DNA of 52,755 nucleotides from Euzebyales bacterium (GCA_035461305.1 DATHVN010000001.1:1-52755); one strand, 5' to 3'; counted from the first letter of the stretch, positions 33,534 through 42,810 are shown. Notes: generated by a model from the letters alone, not told the origin. Program-made: numbers and translations.

Positions 33534-34930
33534 GCGGCCCGACCGCTTCGCCGCAGGACCCGACTGCCGCGGCACGCGGTGAGCGCACGCGTCCGGAACG
33601 GGCGGCGACCGTCGGCATCCGCCGGCAGCTCATCGGCTGGATGCTGCTCGCGGTCGGTGTCGCCGTGCTGCTGCTCGGGGTGCCGCTGGGGCTCGTGCTG
33701 CGGCAGTGGGTGTACGCCGAGGAGCTCGCGCAGGTCCGCCGCACGGCGCAGCAGGTGATCCTGGTGCTCAACAGCAACCGCGACCCCGCCTCCTTCTCGG
33801 CGGCGGTGACACGCAGCGCGGAGCTGTTGGGCAGCCGCGTCACGGTGCTGGACGGGCAGGGACGCGTCGTGCGCGACTCCGCCGGGGTCGCGCCCGGCAC
33901 GGTGTTCGACGACCGGCCGGTGCAGCGGGCGCTCGAGCAGCAGGTCGGAGCGGAGGTGCTCGGGGGCAGCCTGGTCGTGGCCGTCCCCGACACCATCGGC
34001 ACCGTGCAAGTGATCGTCCGGGTCGCCGCACCCGCCGATGACGCGAAGCGCAGGGTCGGCACGGTGCTGGTCACGATCGTCGTGCTCGGCGCACTCGCGC
34101 TCGCCGTCGGTGCGGCGCTGGCCGCGTGGCGCGCCCGTCAGCTGGCACGCCCCCTCGAGGCGCTGGCTGTGTCGGCCAGGCGGCTGGGGGAGGGTGACTT
34201 CAGTCCGCAGGCACCGCGCAGCGCGATCGCCGAGATCGACCACATCGCCGCGTCGCTCGACGTGACGGCTGCGCGGTTGCGCACGGCGCTGGAGCGCAGT
34301 GCGTCGCTGTCGGCTGACGCGTCGCATCAGCTGCGCACCCCGCTGACGGCGCTGCGGCTGAACCTGGAGGCGCTGGCCGCGGAGCTCGAGGGGCCGAGCG
34401 CGTCGCTGGCAGCGGCGGAGGCGGAGGTCGACCGCCTCGAGGCGACGATCGACGAACTGCTGGTGCTCGCCGACGCGGGCGCACGCGCGGACGTCGTGGA
34501 CCTGCGCGCGCTCACGCTGGAACGCCTCGAGGCATGGCGCACGCTGGCGGACGCCGCCGGTCGGGCGGTGCGCGTGACCCGCGCTCCCGTGCCACCCGTG
34601 CGTGCCCGACCCGCCGCGGTGGGTCAGGCGCTTCAGGTGCTGCTGGACAACGCGCTGGTCCACGGGCACGGTGACGTCGCGGTGTGGCTCGAGCCCGTCC
34701 ACCGCGGCGACAGGACGTGGGTGCGCCTGTGCGTCGGCGACGACGGGCCGGGACCGTCACCAGACGATCTGGTGTCCGGCGACGGACGCGGCCTGCCGCT
34801 CGCGCGCTCGCTGATCGAGGCGGAGGGGGGCCGGCTGGTGCTCGACGCCGACCACGGCAACCGTGTGTGCCTGGTCGTCCCGGCTGTGGACACGACGGCC
34901 GACCAGCCTGTGGATGACGTCACTCCATGA
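33530..34930 (+). CDS. sensor histidine kinase
   Basis: This 466-residue membrane kinase is partner of the preceding regulator. It has two transmembrane segments (about 32-57 and 179-200) around a 120-residue extracytoplasmic sensor, then a HAMP region (RQLARPLEALAVSARRLGEG). The H-box is SADASHQLRTPLTALRLN with His266, the N-box LLDNALVHG, and the G-box DDGPGPSPDDL with GRGLPLARSLIEAEGG. The GTG at 33530 overlaps the regulator stop (GTGA). The sensor part resembles no named domain I recognise. The gene ends at a convergent gap with DnaA-box-like sites. Confidence 0.93.
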   Translation: MSGPTASPQDPTAAARGERTRPERAATVGIRRQLIGWMLLAVGVAVLLLGVPLGLVLRQWVYAEELAQVRRTAQQVILVLNSNRDPASFSAAVTRSAELLGSRVTVLDGQGRVVRDSAGVAPGTVFDDRPVQRALEQQVGAEVLGGSLVVAVPDTIGTVQVIVRVAAPADDAKRRVGTVLVTIVVLGALALAVGAALAAWRARQLARPLEALAVSARRLGEGDFSPQAPRSAIAEIDHIAASLDVTAARLRTALERSASLSADASHQLRTPLTALRLNLEALAAELEGPSASLAAAEAEVDRLEATIDELLVLADAGARADVVDLRALTLERLEAWRTLADAAGRAVRVTRAPVPPVRARPAAVGQALQVLLDNALVHGHGDVAVWLEPVHRGDRTWVRLCVGDDGPGPSPDDLVSGDGRGLPLARSLIEAEGGRLVLDADHGNRVCLVVPAVDTTADQPVDDVTP

Positions 34931-35054
34931 CGTGCCAAACGACCCTGTGAGACTGGCTCGCAACCCCTTCCCCTTGGGCTGCGCACCTGTCTGCACGAGG
35001 GCCGAATGGAACGGCAACGACAGTACGGCGGGGGCCGGTGGTCCGTCAAACTCG

Positions 35055-35154
35055 TTATCCACAGGCCGGTCCACAGGTTGTGGATGTTCGATCACGCACG
35101 CTGCGGAAACCTGACGCAGGCTGGGGACAACATCTGTGGACAACCTGTGGACGC
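35055..35154. promoter_or_regulatory. cluster of DnaA-box-like 9-mers in a convergent intergenic gap
   Basis: Within 100 bp lie one perfect TTATCCACA (35055-35063, plus) and one perfect TTGTCCACA on the minus strand (35135-35143). TGGGGACAA (35122-35130, 8/9 on minus) follows, and three weaker sites: CGGTCCACA (35067-35075), TGTGGATGT (35079-35087) and TGTGGACGC (35146-35154). Spacings are 12, 12, 43, 13 and 11 bp, close to one helical turn within each group. Neither neighbour reads away from the site: the kinase ends at 34930 and the DUF2342 gene ends at 35315. The rest of the gap (34931-35314) has no gene that I can see. Confidence 0.7.
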
Positions 35155-35314
35155 GTGTCGATCGCGTCAGCGAAACCGGCCTCTGTACTGCGCAAATGCG
35201 AACGTGCGCCCGTCGCGCGGAAAAACTTCTGTCAATGCCGGGACGGTGGATGGATCGAACACCGCGTGGTGAGCCAAGGGTGCACGCGAGGTGGTCAGCG
35301 AGTCCGCCCAGCAG

Positions 35315-36535
35315 TCACTGCGCGTCACCCTCGTCCGGCGCCTCGAGCTCGACGGCCGCCATGCGGACCAGCCACCGGCTCGGGTCGGCGAGATCCTCCG
35401 ACACCGGCAGGTGGGCGGCGTCGTTCCAGACGCGGTCGAGGCCGTCCTGCCCGCGCGCGGCGAGCACCGCGTCGCAGAAGGCACGGGCATCGCGCACCTG
35501 GCGGGGCAGGAGGTCCAGACCGATCAGCTCGTGGAGGGTCTGCTCGCCGGGTCCCTGCGCTGCGCGGCGACGGCGCATGGCCTCCTCGATCTGGCCGAGC
35601 GCCCCGAGCCGCGTCCCGGCGGCCGCGCGCACGACGATCTCAGCGTACGCCTCCACGAACGCGATCATGGCCTGGAGGCGGTCGAGCACCCGCTGCTGCG
35701 CCGCGGTCGGCTCGACGGCGAAGTCAGATCCACCGAGCGCGTCGGACAGCGACTCGAGGTTGCTGGGATCCAGCCCACCCGAGCCGAACTGCTCCATCAG
35801 CTGCTCGGGGTTGAACTCGGCGGCGCCCGCGAACTCGGTGATCAGGCCCGACAGGTGCGGCTGCAGCCACGGCACGCCAGCCCACATGCGCCGGAACGTC
35901 GCCTCCCGCAGCGCGAGCCAGTAGCGCAGCTCGGCAGGCTCGACGTCGTAGTCGGCGGCGAACCGCTCGTGGTGGTCGCCCACCGTAGCGACCGTCCGCG
36001 CGTCGAGGACGGGCACGCCAAGATCGTAGGCGCCGAGGAGCTGCCCGGACAGGTTGCCGGCGATCGTGCCGACCTGGACGCCGTACATCATCGCGCCCAT
36101 CGCGCCGAAGGACTGCCGCAGCGCCTCGGCAAAGCCGGGCTGGCCCTCCATCGCGCGCAGCTGCTCGGGCATGTTCTGGCTCAGCGCCCGTCCCATGCCC
36201 GCTGCGAGCGGTTCGACCAGCAGCCCGAGCCCCGTGTCGGTCGTGGCGGTCTCGACCCACTGCCGGGCCGTCAGCGCTCGGACGGGACCGGCGACGGCGG
36301 TCAGCCCGGTCGCCTGGTCGAGCCAGAACTCGGCCACGTGGACCGCGTCGGCGAACTCGCGCTCGTCGCGGTCGGTCCTGGGCGTCGTGTCGGTCGTGAT
36401 CGACGTCGCGGTCTCCAGTGCCAGGTCCCAGTTCACCGGACCCTTCGTCCACGACATAACCCGCGCCAGTTCACGGAACAGCGGGACCTGCTCGAACATC
36501 CGCGGATCGAAGTTGCCACCGAAGGGATCGCTCAT
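35315..36535 (-). CDS. DUF2342 (zincin-like) protein lacking the HExxH motif
   Basis: This 406-residue protein belongs to the actinobacterial DUF2342 family, listed as a putative zinc-dependent metalloprotease or F420-biosynthesis-associated protein. Family landmarks are FEQVPLFRELARVMS, the helical FADAVHVAEFWLDQATGL, and GVPVLDARTV. The metalloprotease helix, which I recall as HExxH-like before an (R/F)xxVPWL segment, reads REATFRRMWAGVPWL (210-224). Both zinc His positions are therefore Arg and Phe here, and catalysis is unlikely. The start is ATG 36535. From memory a homologue sits near UvrD2 and UPF0182 in mycobacteria, as here. Confidence 0.85.
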   Translation of the reverse strand: MSDPFGGNFDPRMFEQVPLFRELARVMSWTKGPVNWDLALETATSITTDTTPRTDRDEREFADAVHVAEFWLDQATGLTAVAGPVRALTARQWVETATTDTGLGLLVEPLAAGMGRALSQNMPEQLRAMEGQPGFAEALRQSFGAMGAMMYGVQVGTIAGNLSGQLLGAYDLGVPVLDARTVATVGDHHERFAADYDVEPAELRYWLALREATFRRMWAGVPWLQPHLSGLITEFAGAAEFNPEQLMEQFGSGGLDPSNLESLSDALGGSDFAVEPTAAQQRVLDRLQAMIAFVEAYAEIVVRAAAGTRLGALGQIEEAMRRRRAAQGPGEQTLHELIGLDLLPRQVRDARAFCDAVLAARGQDGLDRVWNDAAHLPVSEDLADPSRWLVRMAAVELEAPDEGDAQ

Positions 36536-36684
36536 ACGGTCATGCTAGACGTGAAGGAGCGCAGTGGTAGGTCGATCTCGGGCCGGGCGGCGCGCGGGGT
36601 CGCAGGACCGCGGCGACGCGGCAGCCAACCGGCAGACCGGCGGCCTCGTGCCGGAGCGGACCGCCGCGTGAGAGGATGCTCACC

Positions 36685-37809
36685 ATGGTCGCAGCATCGC
36701 AGCGCGGTGCCGGTGGCGCGGCGACGCGCGTCGCGGTGGCCGGCGTCCACACCACGACCGGCGCCGCCCTGCTCGCGCGTCTCGTCTCGGATCCACAGAT
36801 CGAGGGGGTCGTGGCGATCGACCGGGACCGTCCTCCCGCCTTGCCGGCCGGTGTCCAGTTCGTCAGGGCGGACCTGCGCGACGCATTGCTTGCCCGGGTC
36901 TTCGCCGACGTCGACGTCGTGGTGAACGCGGTGCTCGCCGAGACCCTGACGCGCGACGACGACCGCGCGCTGGCGATGCGGGTGCAGGGGACCCGCAGGC
37001 TGCTCGACGCCGCCCGGACCGCCGGTGCGGGCACCTTCGTGCACGTGTCGTCGGCCCTGGTCTACGGCGCGGGTGAGCGCAACCGCGTGCCGCTGGACGA
37101 GCAGCAACCGCTGCGCGCCGACCCCGCGTTCTCGGCCGTCCATCACGCGCTGGAGGCCGAGGAGGCCGTCCGGGCGTTCGCGGGCGACCACCCACAGCGT
37201 CGGGTCGTCGTGCTGCGGACGGTGCCGGTGCTCGTGCCCGACGTCGACTCGCCGGTCACCCGCCACCTCGAGAGCCCGTTGCTGCCGCGGGTCCGTGGCT
37301 TCGATCCTCCCGTCCAGTTCGTCGCCGTCGACGACCTGGTCGAGGCGGTGCGCCTGGTCGTCGTCGATACCCGTGCCCGCGGTGTCTACAACGTCGCGGC
37401 GGACGGCTGGCTCACCAGCAGCGACGTCCGCCACATCCTGGCCCGCCCCGGCCTGCGCCTGCCCGAGCAGATCGCGCTGGGCGTCGCCGCGCTGCTGCAC
37501 CGGCTCCGGCTGCTGGGCGTGCCGCCGGCGGCGTTGCGGTACCTGATGCACCCCTGGGTGGTCGACACGGCGCGGCTGCGCGCGCTGGGGTGGACGCCCG
37601 CCACGTCCCAGCGCGCCGTCCTGCACCAGTTCGTCACCGAGCACCGCCGCTGGTTGAGCCTCGGACGGCTGCGGTTCCGCACGACCACGCTTCTCGCGGT
37701 GGTGACCGGGGCATGGGCGGTCGGGATGGGCATCGCGGCCTGGCTCGTGCGGCACCGGTGGATGGCCGCCCACCCCCAGCCCGATGCCGCGGCGTCCGAC
37801 CGGTGGTGA
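36685..37809 (+). CDS. NAD-dependent epimerase/dehydratase-like protein with membrane anchor
   Basis: The product of about 374 residues is an extended short-chain dehydrogenase. The Rossmann start VAVAGVHTTTGAALLARL has a modified glycine motif, then VVAIDRD, ADLRDALLARVFADVDVVV, and the strand FVHVSSALVYGAG. The usual catalytic Tyr-x3-Lys is not visible: the aligned stretch reads FSAVHHALEAEE. A hydrophobic segment near the C-terminus (TLLAVVTGAWAVGMGIAAWLV) suggests membrane attachment. I prefer ATG 36685, with AGAGG 9 bases upstream, over ATG 36676, which touches the Shine-Dalgarno. Activity may be lost or changed. moaE follows after 27 bp. Confidence 0.8.
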   Translation: MVAASQRGAGGAATRVAVAGVHTTTGAALLARLVSDPQIEGVVAIDRDRPPALPAGVQFVRADLRDALLARVFADVDVVVNAVLAETLTRDDDRALAMRVQGTRRLLDAARTAGAGTFVHVSSALVYGAGERNRVPLDEQQPLRADPAFSAVHHALEAEEAVRAFAGDHPQRRVVVLRTVPVLVPDVDSPVTRHLESPLLPRVRGFDPPVQFVAVDDLVEAVRLVVVDTRARGVYNVAADGWLTSSDVRHILARPGLRLPEQIALGVAALLHRLRLLGVPPAALRYLMHPWVVDTARLRALGWTPATSQRAVLHQFVTEHRRWLSLGRLRFRTTTLLAVVTGAWAVGMGIAAWLVRHRWMAAHPQPDAAASDRW

Positions 37810-37836
37810 GTACGGTGGTGGGATGAGGCGCACATC

Positions 37837-38265
37837 ATGAGCGCGCGCGTGCACACCGCGATCACTCACGAGCCGCTGTCGGCCGATGCCGCGCACGGCT
37901 TCGCCTCCGATCCGCGTGCGGGCGCGGTCGTCGTGTTCTCGGGCACCGTACGCAACCACGCAGAGGGTCGTGACGTCGCCGGCCTGACCTACGAGGCGTA
38001 CGAGGAGCAGGCGTGCTCGCACCTGGCCGCGCTCGCCCGTGACGTCGCCGACCGGTGGCCGTCGGTCCGGGCCGTGTGGATGGTCCACCGGCTCGGCGCG
38101 CTGGCCATCGGCGAGCCGTCCGTCGTCGTCGCGGTGTCGGCCGACCATCGCGGCGAGGCCTTCGCGGCGGCCCGGCACGGCATCGACACCCTCAAGGAGA
38201 CGGTGCCCATCTGGAAGCAGGAGCACTGGGCGGACGGTGGCACGCACTGGCCCGGCACGGACTAG
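37837..38265 (+). CDS. moaE: MoaE, molybdopterin synthase catalytic subunit
   Basis: This 142-residue subunit converts precursor Z (cPMP) to molybdopterin together with MoaD. Family blocks are GAVVVFSGTVRNHAEGRDV, LTYEAYEEQA, HRLGALAIGEPSVVVAVSADHR and LKETVPIWKQEHW, with the active-site Lys pair. Length fits. The ATG start lies 27 bp after the epimerase-like gene, which suggests co-transcription. No moaD or other cofactor genes are in the window. Confidence 0.93.
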   Translation: MSARVHTAITHEPLSADAAHGFASDPRAGAVVVFSGTVRNHAEGRDVAGLTYEAYEEQACSHLAALARDVADRWPSVRAVWMVHRLGALAIGEPSVVVAVSADHRGEAFAAARHGIDTLKETVPIWKQEHWADGGTHWPGTD

Positions 38266-38345
38266 GGTCTGGGCGACGCCGACCGCCGAGACCGTGATCC
38301 CGTGCGGCGTCGTCCACCGATGTGATACGCCGGCGGCCACGCTCC

Positions 38346-38379
38346 GACCGTCCGGGCGAACGCCGACGCCCGGACGGTC
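38346..38379 (+). terminator. strong hairpin after moaE
   Basis: GACCGTCCGGGCG (38346-38358) and CGCCCGGACGGTC (38367-38379) form a perfect 13-bp stem with an 8-base loop. There is no T-run. It separates moaE from the DivIVA-like gene starting 130 bp later. Confidence 0.8.
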
Positions 38380-38508
38380 ACGTTCCTGCCCGTACACTGC
38401 GATGCCCGGTGGCACGCCGTCCGTGCGGCGCGGCCACCGCGCGTGCGCCGCAGACGCGTGAGGGGACCGGCGCCGTCCGACACGTGACGGTTCGGTGAAG
38501 GTTGCACG

Positions 38509-39844
38509 GTGAGTGGGACACGCGACTTCAACCGCGCGCTGCTGGGCTACGACCGCCGCCAGGTCAATGCCTTCTGCGACGAGGTGGACGATATCGTCGG
38601 GGAGCTGCGCGGCCGTGCCGACGACCTCGAGCAGATGCAACGGGCAAAGCCCATCACGGCCGAGCAGGCGTTCGCCAACGTGGCGCGTGAGACCTGGCGC
38701 ATCCTCCAGGCGGCGCAGGAGGCGGGCGCACGGATGCTGAAGGAGTCGCGCGAGCAGGCCAGGAGCGAGCTTGCGCTCGCCCGGCGAAAGCGGTCGCAGA
38801 TCATCGGTGACGGGTACCGGGCCCGCGACGAGATGACCGAGCAGCTCCGCCAGCTCGACAGGGCGCGCGCCCGGCTGATCAGCCAGCTGCAGGACGCAAC
38901 CGCCGAGATCGACCGCCTGGCGGCCGGCCTGGAGGAGGGCGGACGTAGGGGAGCCAACGAGGCGTCGTTGGCGGCACGCCGCGCGGAGCGGGCGTTGACC
39001 GGCACCGACGAAGGGCGCCGGCCGCTGCCGTCCAGTGCTCCGCTCAGGGTGATCGCCGGGGCCGACGCCCGTCCGTCGCGTGTGCACGTGGCGCGTCGCG
39101 AACCGGCGGACCTGTCCCGTCGCGGCACCGGAGACGGTGTCGTCGCCGACAGGCGCGACCTGCTCGGGCCGCTGCGGATCGTGCTGATCGAGCGGCTCAA
39201 CGACGAGCTCGGCGCCGTCCGCGACCGCCTGCATGAGCGGCTGCGCCGGGCCGGCGATGTGGGAGGCGCCACCGTCGCTTTCACCGTCGACGACGCGGGG
39301 GTGGCGGGCATCGCCGAAGCGACGACGCGTTCGATGATGGCGCCGCGGCGGCGGTCCAGCTGCGCCAGGCCTTCGACCTCGGAGCGCGTGCTGCCGCGAC
39401 GGAGTGCGACGGTCTGCAGCCGTCGACGAGAGGCGAGGACGTCTACGCCACCATGGGCACGGTGCTCGACGAGCGGGTCGGTACGCCCATCCGTGAACTG
39501 CTGGCCGAGGGCGACCGCGTCGACGCCCGCCGTGGGTGTTCCTCGAGCGGATCGACGGCATCGTGTCCGAACTTTCCGCCGGTATGGTGGCACAGATCGC
39601 CGAGACCGAACTGTCGCGCGCGTACGAGCGCGGCAAGCTGGCGACGTGGTCGAGCGGTGACGTCACCGCCAGACGGTGGATCGTCAGCCAGCGAGGCCAC
39701 CGGTCCGACGAGACGTGCCGAAGCAATGCCGACGCAGGGGCAGTGCCGGTCGCAGCACCGTTCCCGTCGGGTGAGCACACCCCACCGCGACGCGAGGGAT
39801 GCACGTGCACGACCGTCGCCGCCGACGAGGAGAGCGACCCCTGA
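38509..39844 (+). pseudogene. DivIVA-domain protein with MuF-like C-terminus, broken by two frameshifts
   Basis: The N-terminus reads TRDFNRALLGYDRRQVNAFC, the DivIVA membrane-targeting pattern (F-x-x-A-L-x-G-Y-D), then a long coiled coil to about residue 150. The C-terminal half continues in other frames. Frame 1 ends near FTVDDAGVAGIAEA, frame 3 takes over at about 39320 (DDAFDDGAAAAVQLRQAFDL ... TPIRELLAEGDRVDA), and frame 2 from about 39534 (VFLERIDGIVSELSAGMVAQ ... to TGA 39844). The last 60 residues (RWIVSQ, ETCRSNADAGAVPV, PFPSG, PP, GCTCT) match the Cys-rich tail of MuF/SPP1-gp7-like domains. Similar DivIVA plus MuF-like proteins are, from memory, widespread in actinobacteria. The final TGA overlaps the UPF0182 ATG. 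Indels could be decay or base-calling errors. Confidence 0.75.
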
Positions 39845-42810
39845 TGGAACTGCTGCAGGCTCTACGACAGCGATGGTGGCTAGTCGTCGGGATCCTCCTG
39901 ATCGTCGTGCTGGCACTGTCGACCCGCCTGGCGACCTTCTACACGGATGTCCTGTGGTTCCGCAGCATCGGCTTCGTGCGCGTGTTCTGGACGTTGCTGA
40001 CCACGCAGCTCGGCCTCGGCGTGGGCGCCGGGATCTTCATGACCGTCCTGCTCGCCGGCAACCTGCTGCTGGCGCGTCGCCTGGCACCGCGCTATCGGAT
40101 CCCGACCCCGGCGGAGCAGAACGTCGAGCGCTACCGGACGCTGGTCGAGCCGATCGCGCGCCCGCTGCTTCTCTTCGTCGCCGTGGTCGTCGGCGTCCTG
40201 TCGGGTCTCAACGTCGCACCCCAGTGGCCCCGCTACGTCCTGTGGGCCAACGCCACTAAGTTCGGCCGTCAAGACCCGCAGTTCGGGCTGGATCTCGGTT
40301 TCTTCGTCTTCGTCCTGCCGTTCCACACGCTGGTCAACTCGTGGCTGTTCACCGCGCTGGTCATCACGGTGTTGATGACGCTGGCCGCCCACTACGTGTT
40401 CGGTGGCATCCGACCGCAGGCGGCCGGGCAGCGCCTGACGCCGCAGGTCAACGTGCACCTGTCGGTGCTGCTGGCGGCGCTCTTCGCCGTGCGCGCCTGG
40501 GGCTTCTGGCTCGACCGCTACATGCTCAGCTACTCCGAGCGCGGCCAGGTCACGGGCCTGTCCTACACCGACGTCAGTGCTGAGCTGCTCGCGCTGCAGC
40601 TGCTGACGATCATCGCGGCGATCTGCGTCGTGCTGTTCCTGGTCAACATCCGCTTCCGCGGCTGGTTGCTGCCGGCCGCGGGCGTGGGCATCCTCGTCGT
40701 CGCGGCGGTCGTGCTGGCGGGTGTCTACCCGGCCATCGTCCAGCGCCTGCAGGTCGACCCGCAGGAGCTGCCGCGTGAGCGGCCGTACATCGAGCGCAAC
40801 CTCGAGCTGACCAGGTTCGGCTTCGGCATCGACGACGTGACGTTCGAGGACTTCCCGGCCAACGACGAGCTGTCAGACCAGGCGATCTCCGACAACCAGA
40901 CGACCCTGCAGTCCATCCGCCTGTGGGACCCGGCCACGCTGCAGAACACCTACCAGCAGCTGCAGGAGCTCCGGCCCTACTACGACTTCCGCGACGTCGA
41001 CGTCGACCGCTACACGCTCGACGGGGACCTGCAGCAGGTGATGCTGAGTGTGCGCGAGGTCGCCACGACCGACCTGCCCTCGCAGGCGCGGACATGGCAG
41101 AACCAGGCGCTCGTCTACACCCACGGCTACGGGATCGTGTCGAGCGCCGTCAGCACCCGGCGCCGCGACGGCCAACCGGTCTTCCTCGTCAACAACATCC
41201 CCCCGGAGGGCGTCGAGGAGCTGGAGGTCGAGAACCCGCGCGTCTACATCGGTGAGGAGCCGCCGACCTACTCGATCGTGCGCGCCGCGGAGGACGAGCT
41301 CGACTTCGACCTCGGCGAGGGGCAGGCGGTCGAACGGTTCCGCTACGACGGCGACGATGGCGTGTTCGTCGGCTCGCCATTGCGACGGCTCGCGTTCGCG
41401 CTGCGCTTCGCCGAACCGAACATCCTGCTGTCGGCCCTGATCACCGACGAGTCGAAGATCATGTACAACCGGCGCATCCGGGACCGCGTGCAGAACGTCG
41501 CGCCCTATCTCAAGCTCGATCACGACCCCTACCCGGTCGCGGTCGACGGCAGGATCAAGTGGATCGTCGACGCCTACACGACCAGCGACATGGTGCCCTA
41601 CTCGGAGCGCACCAACCTGGCGGCGGCGACCGTGTCGGAGCAGCAGGTGCTCGCGCCGGTCACCACCGAAGACGGGCAGATCACGCTCCAGGAGCAGTCG
41701 GTGCAGGTGCCCGGCCTGGAGGGCACGGCGAACTACATCCGCAACAGCGTCAAGGCGGTCGTCGATGCCTACGATGGCACCGTGACGCTGTACGTCGTCG
41801 ACCCCGATGACCCGATCATCCGGGCGTGGAGCGATGTCTTCCCCGACAGCTTCACCCGGGTGGATGAGGCCTCGGAGGAGCTCCGGTCCCACTTCCGCTA
41901 CCCGGAGGACATGTTCCGGGTGCAGTCAACGATGTTCGAGACGTACCACATCCCGGGGCCTGACGCCTTCTACAACAAGGACGACGCGTGGGCCATCCCG
42001 GCCGACGCGCAGTTCCAGGCCAACCAGCCCGACAGCAGCGAGGTCCGGGCGATGCGGCCCTACTACCTGCTGATGCGCCTGCCGGGCGAGTCGAGCGAGG
42101 AGTTCGCGCTGATCCAGCCGTTCTCCCCGGAGCAGCGCAACAACCTGATCGGCTGGCTCGCCGGACGCAGTGACGGCGAGGAGTACGGCCAGCTGAAGGC
42201 GTACCGGATGCCACCGACCAAGACGGTGTTCGGGCCCGAGCAGATCCAGGCGCGCATCAACCAGGACGATGCGGTCAGTGAGCAGATCACGCTGTGGAAC
42301 CAGTCGGGCTCGCGGGTGCGCTACGGCAACCTGCTCGTGATCCCCGTCGAGGACTCGCTGCTGTACGCGCAGCCGTTGTTCCTGCGCGCGCAGCAGTCCG
42401 AGATCCCCGAGCTCCGCCGCACGGTCCTGGTGTTCGGCGACCAGGTCGTGATGGAGGACAGCCTGCAGGCGGCGCTGGAGGCGGTGTTCGGCAGTGCCGC
42501 ACCCGGTGTCGAGCTGCCGGAGGGCGCCGAGGAGCCCGTGGTCGGGGATGAGGAGACGGACGGTGACCAGCCGGCAACGCCGACGCCGGGTGACGTCAGC
42601 GACCCCGCGGTCGCTGCCGCGCTGGAGCGCGCGCTCGAGGCGTTCGACGCGGCCGACCAGGCGCTGACCGACGGCAACCTCGGCGAGTACCAGGCTCAGA
42701 CGCGGGTGGCGGAGGAGGCGCTGCGCGAGGTCGAGCGGCTGCTCGGCGGTGGCGCGGCGGGAGCCTCGTCGGCCGGCGCGGAACCGACCGCGGCTGCCAC
42801 CGAACCGTGA
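39844..42810 (+). CDS. UPF0182 family membrane protein
   Basis: This 988-residue protein is of the conserved actinobacterial/cyanobacterial UPF0182 family (Rv3193c-type), function unknown. The N-terminal 300 residues contain about seven transmembrane segments (first at about 12-30), with LATFYTDVLWFRSIGFVRVF as a family hallmark. The following about 600 residues form a large, presumably extracytoplasmic domain (YNRRIRDRVQNVAPYLKLDH, YFLLMR-like YYLLMRLPG). The last 90 residues are acidic and Ala/Thr-rich. ATG 39844 overlaps the DivIVA-like stop (TGATG), implying coupled translation. The initiator tRNA follows 47 bp later. Confidence 0.94.
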   Translation: MELLQALRQRWWLVVGILLIVVLALSTRLATFYTDVLWFRSIGFVRVFWTLLTTQLGLGVGAGIFMTVLLAGNLLLARRLAPRYRIPTPAEQNVERYRTLVEPIARPLLLFVAVVVGVLSGLNVAPQWPRYVLWANATKFGRQDPQFGLDLGFFVFVLPFHTLVNSWLFTALVITVLMTLAAHYVFGGIRPQAAGQRLTPQVNVHLSVLLAALFAVRAWGFWLDRYMLSYSERGQVTGLSYTDVSAELLALQLLTIIAAICVVLFLVNIRFRGWLLPAAGVGILVVAAVVLAGVYPAIVQRLQVDPQELPRERPYIERNLELTRFGFGIDDVTFEDFPANDELSDQAISDNQTTLQSIRLWDPATLQNTYQQLQELRPYYDFRDVDVDRYTLDGDLQQVMLSVREVATTDLPSQARTWQNQALVYTHGYGIVSSAVSTRRRDGQPVFLVNNIPPEGVEELEVENPRVYIGEEPPTYSIVRAAEDELDFDLGEGQAVERFRYDGDDGVFVGSPLRRLAFALRFAEPNILLSALITDESKIMYNRRIRDRVQNVAPYLKLDHDPYPVAVDGRIKWIVDAYTTSDMVPYSERTNLAAATVSEQQVLAPVTTEDGQITLQEQSVQVPGLEGTANYIRNSVKAVVDAYDGTVTLYVVDPDDPIIRAWSDVFPDSFTRVDEASEELRSHFRYPEDMFRVQSTMFETYHIPGPDAFYNKDDAWAIPADAQFQANQPDSSEVRAMRPYYLLMRLPGESSEEFALIQPFSPEQRNNLIGWLAGRSDGEEYGQLKAYRMPPTKTVFGPEQIQARINQDDAVSEQITLWNQSGSRVRYGNLLVIPVEDSLLYAQPLFLRAQQSEIPELRRTVLVFGDQVVMEDSLQAALEAVFGSAAPGVELPEGAEEPVVGDEETDGDQPATPTPGDVSDPAVAAALERALEAFDAADQALTDGNLGEYQAQTRVAEEALREVERLLGGGAAGASSAGAEPTAAATEP

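Noticed and set aside
35055-35154. chromosomal oriC as a firm call
   Set aside because: The box number is low and dnaA, dnaN, rpmH and parB are absent; kept only as a DnaA-box cluster.
36532-39810. 1092-residue minus-strand open frame
   Set aside because: It runs antisense across the epimerase, moaE and DivIVA-like genes and is Arg/Pro/His-rich with no domain.
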